From NCBI RefSeq assembly GCF_001653795.1, contig NZ_CP011514.1, positions 2,154,976 through 2,218,975 on the forward strand: DNA of 64,000 bases, in the 5' to 3' direction. Made by a program: the position numbers and the translations under genes. Shown here piece after piece: positions 56,879 to 64,000 of the stretch (the first letter of the stretch is position 1; every line of letters begins with the position of its first letter). Source of the stretch: Mitsuaria sp. 7. Lineage in GTDB: Bacteria > Pseudomonadota > Gammaproteobacteria > Burkholderiales > Burkholderiaceae_C. The notes under the pieces were generated by a model. It searched no databases. It saw only the letters and a list, made by a program, of their open reading frames with translations, and was not told the DNA's origin.

Positions 56879-57547
56879 ATGAAAAGCCTCGACGAGTTGA
56901 TCCGGACCGAGGATCCCGCCTGGCCGACGGTGTCGGCGTGGATCGAGTCTTGCCCGAACGTATGCGTCCTTCCCACCGACCCCGCGACTGCTGATGCGGC
57001 GCTCCTCGCCCTGCAAGTCACGCTGCGCTCGCCGATGGGCGCGCTGGTCCACCACACGGGCGGACTGCTCGTCGACCACGGCTGGCTGCGCATCCTTGGC
57101 GCCGGGGGCCCGCGGATGCGGCGCTCGCTGCCCGGCTGGACGACGGACCACGCGCCGTTCGACGAGAACGGGCGCCCTGGCTTCCTGCTCATCGCCGATG
57201 ACGTGATGGGCGGCTTCTTCGCCCTGAACGGCGGCGGTCTCGGACCGGACCTCGGGCACGTCCTGTACTTCTCACCCCAGTCGCTGGACTGGGAGGACTT
57301 CGCCGCGAGCTACAGCGCCTTCCTGACCTGGGCGCTCTCTTCCGACGTGCCGGACTTCTATCGACCACTCCGCTGGCCCGGATGGGAGCGCGACATTGCG
57401 GCCGTCTCGGGTGACCAGGCGCTGTCGGTTCACCCCTTCCTCTGGCTTGAAGGAATTCCCTCGGCCGAGCGCACGCGCCGCCCCATTCCAGTGGGCGAGA
57501 AATACCAGCTCACTATGGATGTCGCCTGGCAGATCAGCAATCGCTGA
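56879..57547 (+). CDS. DUF2625-family protein
   Basis: This encodes 222 residues, start 39 bases after the previous gene. The pattern M-K-S-L-D-E-L-I, then G-A-L-V-H-H-T-G-G-L-L-V-D-H-G-W-L-R-I-L-G, G-F-F-A-L-N-G-G-G-L-G and V-L-Y-F-S-P-Q-S-L-D-W-E fits the DUF2625 (YbfG-like) family. Members have unknown function and often occur with toxin-related genes. Soluble, cytoplasmic. Confidence 0.8.
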   Translation: MKSLDELIRTEDPAWPTVSAWIESCPNVCVLPTDPATADAALLALQVTLRSPMGALVHHTGGLLVDHGWLRILGAGGPRMRRSLPGWTTDHAPFDENGRPGFLLIADDVMGGFFALNGGGLGPDLGHVLYFSPQSLDWEDFAASYSAFLTWALSSDVPDFYRPLRWPGWERDIAAVSGDQALSVHPFLWLEGIPSAERTRRPIPVGEKYQLTMDVAWQISNR

Positions 57548-57615
57548 ACGCTGGTCGACGCTGAATCGAATCCTTCCTCCACAATCCGCCCCAACCAGAC
57601 AGCAGGGACTTGCTC

Positions 57616-58875
57616 ATGATGGAATGGATCCGCTGGCATTTCAGCAAGCCGACCGCGGCTGACGTCATCCAACGCGTCGTCAATCGCCTGAACGATGCCG
57701 GCGCCACGCAGGTGACCTTCAAGGAAGATTCGCCCGAGGTCACCTTCACGCTCAACGGCACGCAGATGCACTCGCATCTGGCGCATCTGCTGAGTGACGT
57801 CCTCCGGGCCAAGGGCGGCCGCGCGCGCGACGCCGAGGTCCGCCGGTACGTGGACGGCGTGATGCTGCGTCCGATGTCCAAGGACCTGCCCGAGCATGCC
57901 GAGGACTACGCCAGCGTCCGGTCCCGCCTGATCCCCCTGCTGCGCACGCACGCCGACATGGGCAAGAACGCCCTGAACGCCGCCAACAGCCTGAGCCTGG
58001 GCCAGGACGCGCCGCCTCGCGAGACCAACGACACGCCCTGGCGCGCGGTCGTCGGCGACTACGTCGCGATCCTCGGCCTGGACACGCCGGAGAGCACCGC
58101 CCGCGTCGCGCAGGGCATGCTCGACCGTTGGGGCGTGAGCTTCGACGACGCCTTCGACGACGCGCTCCAGAACCTGCGCGGGCTCCCGGAGAACGACGGC
58201 TGGCAACAGGTCGCACCCGGACTCTGGCAGGGCGCGTGGAACGACTCCTACGAATCGTCGCGGCTCTTCCTGCCGGACGTGATCTACCGCTCCGGCGTGG
58301 CGCATCCCGTCGTGATGGTGCCGCTGCGGCACGTGCTGTTCGCGACGGACGCCAACGACCTGGCCGGCCTGACGCTGATGGCCGCCGCGTGCCGCCGGAT
58401 GCAGCAGGAGCACACCCGCTGGCTGTCCTGCCGCCCGCTGCAGCTCGTCGAGCGCGAGTGGCAGCCCTTCGAGCCGCCCGAAGCGCTTCGCGCGCAGTTC
58501 CAGGCGCTGATCGCCGTCGAGGACTCGGAGGACTACACCACGCAGAAGAACCTGCTGGAGCAGCAGCACGCGCAGGATCCGGCCGCCCCCTTCGTGGGCT
58601 CGGTCCAGCTGCTGCAGTTCAAGGACAGCGACCGGGTGGTGAGCTACTCGGTGTGGTCGGACGGCGTGGACACGCTGCTGCCGCACACCGACCTGGTGGC
58701 TTTCGCCTCGCAGGAGAAACCGGATCAGACGGTGATCGTCGCCTGGGCGGATGCCGTGCGCATCGCGGGGCATCACATGCAGCGCGTCGACGGCCTGCAT
58801 CCTCCGCGTGTGCGCGTCAGCGTCTTCCCGACCGAGGATGAGCAGGCGCAGTTGAGAGCGGTGCAGGCGCTCTGA
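57616..58875 (+). CDS. DUF1444-like hypothetical protein
   Basis: This encodes 419 residues from the ATG at 57616 (AGGGA upstream; the TTG at 57610 and the ATG at 57619 are alternatives). The central part has W-G-V-S-F-D-D-A-F-D-D-A-L-Q-N-L (about 175-190) and a following V-V-M-V-P-L-R-H-V-L-F-A-T, resembling DUF1444 (YtpQ) proteins. The C-terminal part is unfamiliar. Soluble. No catalytic motif is visible. Its place in the array suggests an immunity or accessory role. Confidence 0.65.
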   Translation: MMEWIRWHFSKPTAADVIQRVVNRLNDAGATQVTFKEDSPEVTFTLNGTQMHSHLAHLLSDVLRAKGGRARDAEVRRYVDGVMLRPMSKDLPEHAEDYASVRSRLIPLLRTHADMGKNALNAANSLSLGQDAPPRETNDTPWRAVVGDYVAILGLDTPESTARVAQGMLDRWGVSFDDAFDDALQNLRGLPENDGWQQVAPGLWQGAWNDSYESSRLFLPDVIYRSGVAHPVVMVPLRHVLFATDANDLAGLTLMAAACRRMQQEHTRWLSCRPLQLVEREWQPFEPPEALRAQFQALIAVEDSEDYTTQKNLLEQQHAQDPAAPFVGSVQLLQFKDSDRVVSYSVWSDGVDTLLPHTDLVAFASQEKPDQTVIVAWADAVRIAGHHMQRVDGLHPPRVRVSVFPTEDEQAQLRAVQAL

Positions 58876-58958
58876 GTTCCCCGGTCCGCATCCATTGCGC
58901 GATCGCCCCGTGACCCGACCTGGACCGATCGGATGCCAGGCACAAGGAGAAACCCACC

Positions 58959-59447
58959 ATGTCGATGATCGGCAACTGCCTCAGCATCTCGGTCGAGCAG
59001 CTGGACGAGCTGTACAAGGACCCGGACCAGGCCGAGGCGCTCGCCTACCCCGAGGACGATGACCAGGACGATGCGCTCGACCTCGACAAGTCCTGGCACC
59101 TCATCCACTTCCTCCTCACCGGGAAATCGTGGGGCGGCGACGGACCGCTCGCCCATGCCGTCCTGGGAGGCGATCCGTTGCCCGACACCGACACGGGCTA
59201 CGGTCCCTTCAGGGTGCTCGAGCCCGAAGCAGTCAAGGCCGCGGCGGCGGCGCTGGCCGACGTCTCCGGCGAGTCCCTCTGGGCCCGCTTCAATGCGAAG
59301 AAGGTGGAAGCCGAACAGATCTACCCGATCCCCTGGCGCGGCGATGCCGACGACCGCGACTACGTGCTGCACAACTTCGAGGCGCTCAAGCAGTACTTCC
59401 ACGATGCGGCAGCGGACGGAAACGGCATGCTGCTCTGGATCGCCTGA
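58959..59447 (+). CDS. DUF1877-family protein
   Basis: This encodes 162 residues: M-S-M-I-G-N-C-L-S-I-S at the start and D-K-S-W-H-L-I-H-F-L-L-T-G near residue 43, then Y-G-P-F-R-V-L, both typical of the DUF1877 (YfbM) family. Acidic, soluble. Function unknown; relatives are often annotated near toxin systems. Confidence 0.85.
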   Translation: MSMIGNCLSISVEQLDELYKDPDQAEALAYPEDDDQDDALDLDKSWHLIHFLLTGKSWGGDGPLAHAVLGGDPLPDTDTGYGPFRVLEPEAVKAAAAALADVSGESLWARFNAKKVEAEQIYPIPWRGDADDRDYVLHNFEALKQYFHDAAADGNGMLLWIA

Positions 59448-59539
59448 AGGCGGTCGCCCCTCGGCGCTCCGGGAGTCGAAGCCCGCGGCGCAGTGAATGG
59501 CGCGCGCGGGACCCTTCACGCAAAGGCTTCCAAGACACG

Positions 59540-59830
59540 ATGAAAATTCCGGCAGTCCCCCTTGTTCCGGCACCCGAGACACCCGAATCCCAAGCCATCG
59601 TCGGATTCAAGCGGGCAGGTCACCCCATGGGCGCTCGCCATCGGATCGGCGGCGACCCGGAATGGATCCAGGACCCGGACATCCCCGCCTGCGGATGCGC
59701 TCAGCCGATGTCCTTCTATGCCCAGATCGATTCCCTCGGCGATGCGGTCTGCATCGGAGACTGCGGGATGGTCTACGTCTTCATCTGCTGGGACTGCCTG
59801 ACGACCAAGAGCGTCTTGCAGTCGTACTAG
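59540..59830 (+). CDS. Small Cys-rich protein, DUF1963-like C-terminal part
   Basis: This encodes 96 residues. The C-terminal two thirds, with P-E-W-I-Q-D, A-C-G-C-A-Q-P-M-S-F-Y-A-Q and I-C-W-D-C, follows the end of DUF1963 (YwqG-like) proteins, in which Cys pairs probably bind zinc. The usual N-terminal half is missing, so it is either a short form or a remnant. The longer frame upstream (to 59129) overlaps the DUF1877 gene. Confidence 0.6.
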   Translation: MKIPAVPLVPAPETPESQAIVGFKRAGHPMGARHRIGGDPEWIQDPDIPACGCAQPMSFYAQIDSLGDAVCIGDCGMVYVFICWDCLTTKSVLQSY

Positions 59831-60037
59831 CACCAGGCATTGCAGCGCTCGCGCCGTGACGACATGACCAAGGTCGCGAGGACCGGTCCCTTCCAATCGC
59901 TAGACTTCGCGCATCGTTCGTCGCCGCGGACCGTCCTCATCCTGCTTCCCCGTTGGCGCCACCACCTGCTTGCCGACTTCTTCGCGTTCAAATACATGCA
60001 GCGCCCGGATGCGGTGTGGGCGCCGTCTCCGTTCTCG

Positions 60038-60514
60038 ATGCGCACCTGCCTTAACCACCTCCTCGCCCTGGCGCTCTGTTCTTCGTTTGGCGCTTGCTGG
60101 GCGACCTCACGCATAGGGAATGCCGAGGTACTGCTTCAAGACGGGCAACCCTGCTTCTTTCTTTCCAGCAAAGATGTGAAGCGGGACCCGATCGCGAAGC
60201 TGCAGGGCATCTCCGTCTCGGATCTGTCCACCCGACCGGTGGCGACTGTCTCATGGGTCATGTTCGACGCCAGCCCCGCGGTGCCGCAGTCCTCCGCCGC
60301 CTGCTACGTCTATGGGCAGTTCCCGCCCGCATCGAAGTCGGGCCCTATGAGCACATTGACGAATGGCAAGGTCTACTCGGCCTTCCTGAACGTGTGCCCC
60401 AGCGACACGTCCGATCCGACCCGGGGCTATGACGTGAGCTTCTGCCTCGCCGGCGAAGGCGCCGAGCGACGCCTGGTTCCCGCGGAGTTCTGGCGCAACG
60501 GTTCATGCCATTGA
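60038..60514 (+). CDS. Small exported hypothetical protein
   Basis: This encodes 158 residues from the ATG at 60038: M-R-T-C-L-N-H-L-L-A-L-A-L-C-S-S-F-G-A-C-W-A, an export signal and possible lipobox (F-G-A-C). The mature part has paired Cys and strands (P-C-F-F-L-S-S-K-D, S-A-A-C-Y-V-Y-G-Q). Resembles unnamed periplasmic proteins found next to secreted toxins; it could be an immunity protein to a periplasm-acting toxin. Longer frames upstream are not supported. Confidence 0.55.
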   Translation: MRTCLNHLLALALCSSFGACWATSRIGNAEVLLQDGQPCFFLSSKDVKRDPIAKLQGISVSDLSTRPVATVSWVMFDASPAVPQSSAACYVYGQFPPASKSGPMSTLTNGKVYSAFLNVCPSDTSDPTRGYDVSFCLAGEGAERRLVPAEFWRNGSCH

Positions 60515-60547
60515 CGGCAACCGCATGAGGCTTGGCCAGCCCCCTGG

Positions 60548-60859
60548 CTAGAGCTCCCGCGCCATCCGCTTCGCCAGCGCCGCGATGGCCCGCTCGTCGC
60601 GCCGGTAGTACGACCAACGGCCCGCCCGCTTGACGGTGACCAGGCCGACGCTCGCCAGGTCGGCGAGGTACTTCGAGGTCGTCGAGAACGCCAGCCCCTG
60701 CCCCTCCTGGATCGACGACACGCAGACGCCGTCGACCAGCGGGTCGCCCTCATCCTGGGGCGGGAAGCTCCCGGGCGTCTTGAGCTTGCGCAGGATCTCC
60801 AGACGCTGCGCATTGGCCAGCACTTCGAGCACGCGGAGCAACGGCACTTCTTCGGACAT
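60548..60859 (-). CDS. ArsR-family transcriptional regulator
   Basis: This encodes 103 residues from the ATG at 60859. A winged-helix HTH (L-E-V-L-A-N-A-Q-R-L-E-I-L-R-K-L, then F-S-T-T-S-K-Y-L-A-D-L-A-S-V-G-L-V and W-S-Y-Y-R-R-D-E) fits ArsR. No clear metal-binding Cys pair; a single Cys is in the V-C-V-S-S segment. It is divergent from the quinone oxidoreductase gene and probably represses it. The frame continues upstream to 61063 without conserved sequence. Confidence 0.9.
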   Translation of the reverse strand: MSEEVPLLRVLEVLANAQRLEILRKLKTPGSFPPQDEGDPLVDGVCVSSIQEGQGLAFSTTSKYLADLASVGLVTVKRAGRWSYYRRDERAIAALAKRMAREL

Positions 60860-60944
60860 AGGCGGAATCAAGCGTTCGATCAGGCGTTTGAGCGGCCAGT
60901 GTACGGGCGGCTCGCGCGACGAATAGCAGCACGAACCCGGCCGC

Positions 60945-60958
60945 GCAAGACCTGACCC
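60945..60958 (-). repeat. Variant copy of the dispersed repeat (GCAAGACCTGACCC)
   Basis: The reverse complement, GGGTCAGGTCTTGC, differs from the other copies in one base of the shared core. It lies in the ArsR/oxidoreductase intergenic region. Confidence 0.3.
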
Positions 60959-61083
60959 ATCACCATCGACGGCGAAAGGGTCGAAGCCGGCCGCCTCAAC
61001 GTATCGATGATTTGCGATATGACAATGGACCCGTTCCGCGGAAATCGGCGGAGCGAGACCCATCCCAACTTCTGCGAGTCCCC

Positions 61084-62055
61084 ATGAAAGCCATCGTCCT
61101 GACCGCCTTCGGCGGCGTTGAGAACCTGCAACTGCAGGAGGTCCCCGTGCCGGCCGTCGATGCCGGCGAACTGCTCGTGCGCGTCGTCGCCACCTCCGTC
61201 AACCCGCTCGACTACCAGATCCGCCGCGGCGACTACCCGGCGTACGTGCCCCTGCCGGCCGTCATCGGGCACGACGTGTCCGGCGTGGTCGAGCGCGTGG
61301 GCGCCGGCGTGAGCGACTTCAAGCCCGGCGACGAGGTCTTCTACACGCCGAAGATCTTCGGCCCCAAGGGCGGCAGCTACGCCGAATTCAACGTCGTCCC
61401 GCAGGAACTGGTGACGCACAAGCCGCGCAACCTGACGCATGCCGAGGCGGCGTCCACGACGCTGGTCGGCGGCACCGCCTGGGAAGCGCTGGTCACGCGG
61501 GCCCGCCTGCAGCCCGCCGAAACCGTCCTGATCCACGGCGGTGCGGGCGGCGTCGGCTCCATCGCCATTCAGCTGGCCAAGACGATGGGCGCCCGGGTGT
61601 TGACCACCTGCAACGCCCGGCAGTTCGAGTTCGTCCGTTCGCTCGGCGCCGATGAGGCGATCGACTACGAGTCCGGCGACTACGTCGACCATGTGCGCGA
61701 GCTGACGGGCGCGCGCGGCGTGAACGTCGTGCTGGACACCATCGGTGGCAATACGCTGGAGCGCTCCCCGCACGTGCTGGCGGACGGAGGACGCGTCGTG
61801 TCGATCGTCGACATCGCGACGCCGCAGAACCTGGTGAACGCCTGGGGCGTGAACGCGGAGTACCACTTCGTCTTCACGCGGCAGAACCGCGGCAAGCTGC
61901 TCGCGCTCAAGGACCTGCTGGAGCGCGAGCGCATCCGGCCGGTCATCGGGGCCACGTTCCGGCTGTCGGAGATGGGCGCGGCGCACACCGCGCTCGAACA
62001 GCGTCGGGATGGCGATCGGCCGTTGCTCGGCAAGGTGGTCATCGAGATCAGCTGA
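61084..62055 (+). CDS. Zinc-independent quinone oxidoreductase (MDR family)
   Basis: This encodes 323 residues from the ATG at 61084; the upstream frame to 61012 is not used. N-terminal GroES-like part: [15 protein letters not shown]; then [16 protein letters not shown]; Rossmann motif [13 protein letters not shown] near 160. No zinc ligands are conserved, as in NADPH:quinone reductases. It reduces quinones or enones using NADPH. Regulated probably by the divergent ArsR protein. Confidence 0.9.
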   Translation: MKAIVLTAFGGVENLQLQEVPVPAVDAGELLVRVVATSVNPLDYQIRRGDYPAYVPLPAVIGHDVSGVVERVGAGVSDFKPGDEVFYTPKIFGPKGGSYAEFNVVPQELVTHKPRNLTHAEAASTTLVGGTAWEALVTRARLQPAETVLIHGGAGGVGSIAIQLAKTMGARVLTTCNARQFEFVRSLGADEAIDYESGDYVDHVRELTGARGVNVVLDTIGGNTLERSPHVLADGGRVVSIVDIATPQNLVNAWGVNAEYHFVFTRQNRGKLLALKDLLERERIRPVIGATFRLSEMGAAHTALEQRRDGDRPLLGKVVIEIS

Positions 62056-62083
62056 TCCGGCAGCTGCATGTCGCAAGCCTCGT

Positions 62084-64000
62084 TCAGACCGGTCGTTTGG
62101 CTGCTTCCAGCTTGGCGATGAATTCATCCTCAACGACACCGGCAAGCCTCGGCCCGATATCAGGCTCCCGCGTCAACGCCTGGCGTAGATCGGCGTAATT
62201 GCGAAGTGAATACACAAGGGACTGCAACGCAATCACGGCGCCATACGACTCCGCCGGCAGCACCAAGTCACTCAGGGCATCGCCGAGCGCATTGAGATCA
62301 TGGGTGCCCGGCGACCAGTCTCGTCCACCCAAATGCCCCTTCAACAGCGCGGGCAAGCGGAGCATGGACGCCGCGTGGGCGGCAAGTATCTTCCCCGCGC
62401 TTGCGTCGATGACGGCCTTGATTTCGTTGCGGACTTCCGCCGTCTGCGGAAAGGCATCCTCGGCGGTACCGCGCAACATCTCCCGTGTGGCGGGATCCCT
62501 CTTCAGCGCGTCGATGGTCAACGGCGCGTCGGCAAACCGGACTTCCGCGGCTGCCACCAGCCGTTCACACAACGTGCGCGACGACACCTGCCAGTTATGC
62601 ACTGCCTTGAAGTAGAGCGACAGATTGACCGCTGCATTTCCCAGGCTGCCCACGTTCTGACTGGTGGAGATGGCCTTCCGATGCTCCTGTGCGACCTGGG
62701 CGGGCCCGCTCCCGGGTGTGTTCTTCGCCTGCTTGAAGCCGTACTCGATGAAGCGTTTCCCGCCGCCGCCCGTGCCGGTCACCAGCGACGCTTCGGGCAT
62801 GAAATGCATCGACTGCTTGAGCACATCACTTCCACGCGGCAAGGCGTTCAAGCCCAGGAACCGCTTTAGATTTCCCGACTCAAAGGTGTACTTTCCGAAT
62901 ATCTCCCCCTGCGTGCTGTCGTTGGGTGCCTTCTGATTGCTGCGTAACGCTCCGGCATGCACCAGTAGATTGGCTTCGGAAAGATACGGAATGCGTGGAT
63001 CCACGTCGGACAGTCCGTCCCGCACGTCCTGATCCAGGTCGCTGGCATATTCGGGCAAGGCCATGCTGCTGCCGTCTGGCGCGTCGCCGGGATCGACTGC
63101 GTTGTCTCTCCGACGAACGCGATACCCACCGGCGAGCAGGAGAGGAACGGTCTTGCGATGCTTCCATTGATCGAGTATCTCGCTCTGGTAGACGTCATAC
63201 ACGCCACGCCCGCCCTGGTCGGGCGGCGCCTTGGTACTGGGAGCATCGTCGTCGGCCACGTGGTGGTAGACCGCGTCCACCGCCGGACTGCGTTGCAGCA
63301 GCAACTGCTCCATCTGACCGGTGACTGGCGCCTTGGCAATGGTTTCTCGGACCGTGCCGTAAGGGATGTCTGCCTTTTCCAAGGTGCCCAGCTTTTCCCT
63401 TTCAGAGTCAGGCATGTCGGCCAACTCGCCCCGCATTTCCGGTTCGCTCACCACCTGACGGTTGAGCTTGTTCTGCCACTGTCTGGCCCATCCGAAACTC
63501 ACGATGGCCACCGGCCAGTTCTGCGGCGTAGCTGCCTCGACTGCAGTCCGGGTTGCCAGCGCCGCGACCTGTCGATTACCCAGGCCGGCCCAGGCATTCA
63601 CGCCAACGACCAGGCCAAAACGCAGCAGCGCCTCGGCCGGATCAGCAAAGCCTTGCGCGTAGGTTGCGCCGATGGCATCGACTCCCTTGCGTGTGGGCGT
63701 CGTCGGAATGGTGGCAAGGATGCCGATGCCTTGGCCTGCGCTCTTGGCCTTCTCGGCCTGCCCCGACGGTTTTGGATCCAGCGTCCTCTCCAGGACGTCC
63801 AACACCTGCACGTTTTTCGTGAGCTCCCACCTGGCTTGCGCTTCGGCAGCCGTATGGAAGCGCTGGATGACCGGTGGATTCAAGCCGGCCAACTGCCGGC
63901 GTTGAGCCAGCATGCGGGGGCTGTCGGCCAGCGCCTCGACCTGCCGGCGCTGGGCAAGCAGTCGGGGGCTCGCACTTTGAACGCCGGTCTGGTTCGAACC
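62084..64000 (-). CDS. eCIS-associated (DUF4157-type) protein, 5' part outside the window
   Basis: The frame is open through the right edge, so the N-terminus is missing; 638 residues are seen. The visible N-terminal part has a repeat, S-P-R-L-L-A-Q-R-R-Q-V-E-A-L-A-D then S-P-R-M-L-A-Q-R-R-Q-L-A-G-L, which I associate with large proteins carrying the eCIS core (DUF4157) domain and linked to extracellular contractile injection systems. The rest is soluble, helix-rich, and unfamiliar (Y-E-F-G/G-T-G-G-G-G-K-R-F-I-E-Y-G-F-K-Q near the middle is a notable glycine-rich loop). It is convergent with the quinone oxidoreductase gene. The C-terminal part could be a toxin domain. Confidence 0.6.
   Translation of the reverse strand, partial: GSNQTGVQSASPRLLAQRRQVEALADSPRMLAQRRQLAGLNPPVIQRFHTAAEAQARWELTKNVQVLDVLERTLDPKPSGQAEKAKSAGQGIGILATIPTTPTRKGVDAIGATYAQGFADPAEALLRFGLVVGVNAWAGLGNRQVAALATRTAVEAATPQNWPVAIVSFGWARQWQNKLNRQVVSEPEMRGELADMPDSEREKLGTLEKADIPYGTVRETIAKAPVTGQMEQLLLQRSPAVDAVYHHVADDDAPSTKAPPDQGGRGVYDVYQSEILDQWKHRKTVPLLLAGGYRVRRRDNAVDPGDAPDGSSMALPEYASDLDQDVRDGLSDVDPRIPYLSEANLLVHAGALRSNQKAPNDSTQGEIFGKYTFESGNLKRFLGLNALPRGSDVLKQSMHFMPEASLVTGTGGGGKRFIEYGFKQAKNTPGSGPAQVAQEHRKAISTSQNVGSLGNAAVNLSLYFKAVHNWQVSSRTLCERLVAAAEVRFADAPLTIDALKRDPATREMLRGTAEDAFPQTAEVRNEIKAVIDASAGKILAAHAASMLRLPALLKGHLGGRDWSPGTHDLNALGDALSDLVLPAESYGAVIALQSLVYSLRNYADLRQALTREPDIGPRLAGVVEDEFIAKLEAAKRPV

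Overview
The window reads as chromosome of a high-GC Gram-negative bacterium, most likely a beta-proteobacterium of the order Burkholderiales (Roseateles/Mitsuaria-like). This is inferred from the strong GC-ending codon bias, several TonB-dependent receptors, LuxR/NarL and GlxA/LysR regulators, and overlapping start/stop junctions. No rRNA, tRNA, CRISPR array or integrase was recognised.

Left part (1-9.4 kb). A DHA2-type MFS exporter runs off the left edge. It is followed by a stretch of visibly lower GC: a small secreted protein, a frame-shifted pseudogene, and four same-strand genes reading leftward from 9394 to 2851. The first two are a Tse2-like toxin and a Tsi2-like antitoxin overlapping by 4 nt. 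Then come a 643-residue protein of unknown family and a 1282-residue protein with an N-terminal restriction-type (Q-x-K) nuclease-like domain, a STAND-type P-loop NTPase and a long helical C-terminus. I regard this as a candidate anti-phage island and the best candidate for an undescribed system.

9.4-17.8 kb holds ordinary chromosomal genes: a chemoreceptor, a LysR/Gfo-Idh-MocA pair, a nitroreductase, and a heterodimeric ABC exporter whose two NBDs are degenerate in complementary ways.

17.8-45.7 kb is a roughly 28-kb organosulfur-scavenging supercluster. It encodes two DszB-like proteins (one with the catalytic Cys motif, one without), three SsuD-type flavin monooxygenases, a DszC/SfnB-like acyl-CoA-dehydrogenase-fold monooxygenase, an SsuE-like FMN reductase, an Opp-type ABC importer with two lipoprotein binding proteins, three TonB-dependent receptors, a secreted lipase-like hydrolase, a class II aldolase and an SfnR-like sigma-54 activator with no sensor domain. 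Four -24/-12 promoters sit in front of its transcription units. The genes suggest outer-membrane uptake, ABC import, then stepwise flavin-dependent oxidation and desulfination to release sulfite. The substrate is unknown.

45.7-46.4 kb is repeat-rich: 22 perfect copies of a 9-mer that repeats the stop codon of the preceding gene, then REP-like hairpins. 46.4-55.9 kb holds a DUF2272 lipoprotein, a membrane protein, a NarL-type two-component pair, a DUF4239 protein, a secreted Cys-rich protein, a LysR/dialkylglycine decarboxylase pair, an isonitrile-hydratase-like protein and a C-terminally shortened GlxA-type regulator. 56.3-60.5 kb is a run of small domain-of-unknown-function genes resembling an immunity-gene array. 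An ArsR/quinone-oxidoreductase divergent pair follows. At the right edge is the 3' part of a large protein with repeats typical of eCIS-associated (DUF4157-type) proteins.
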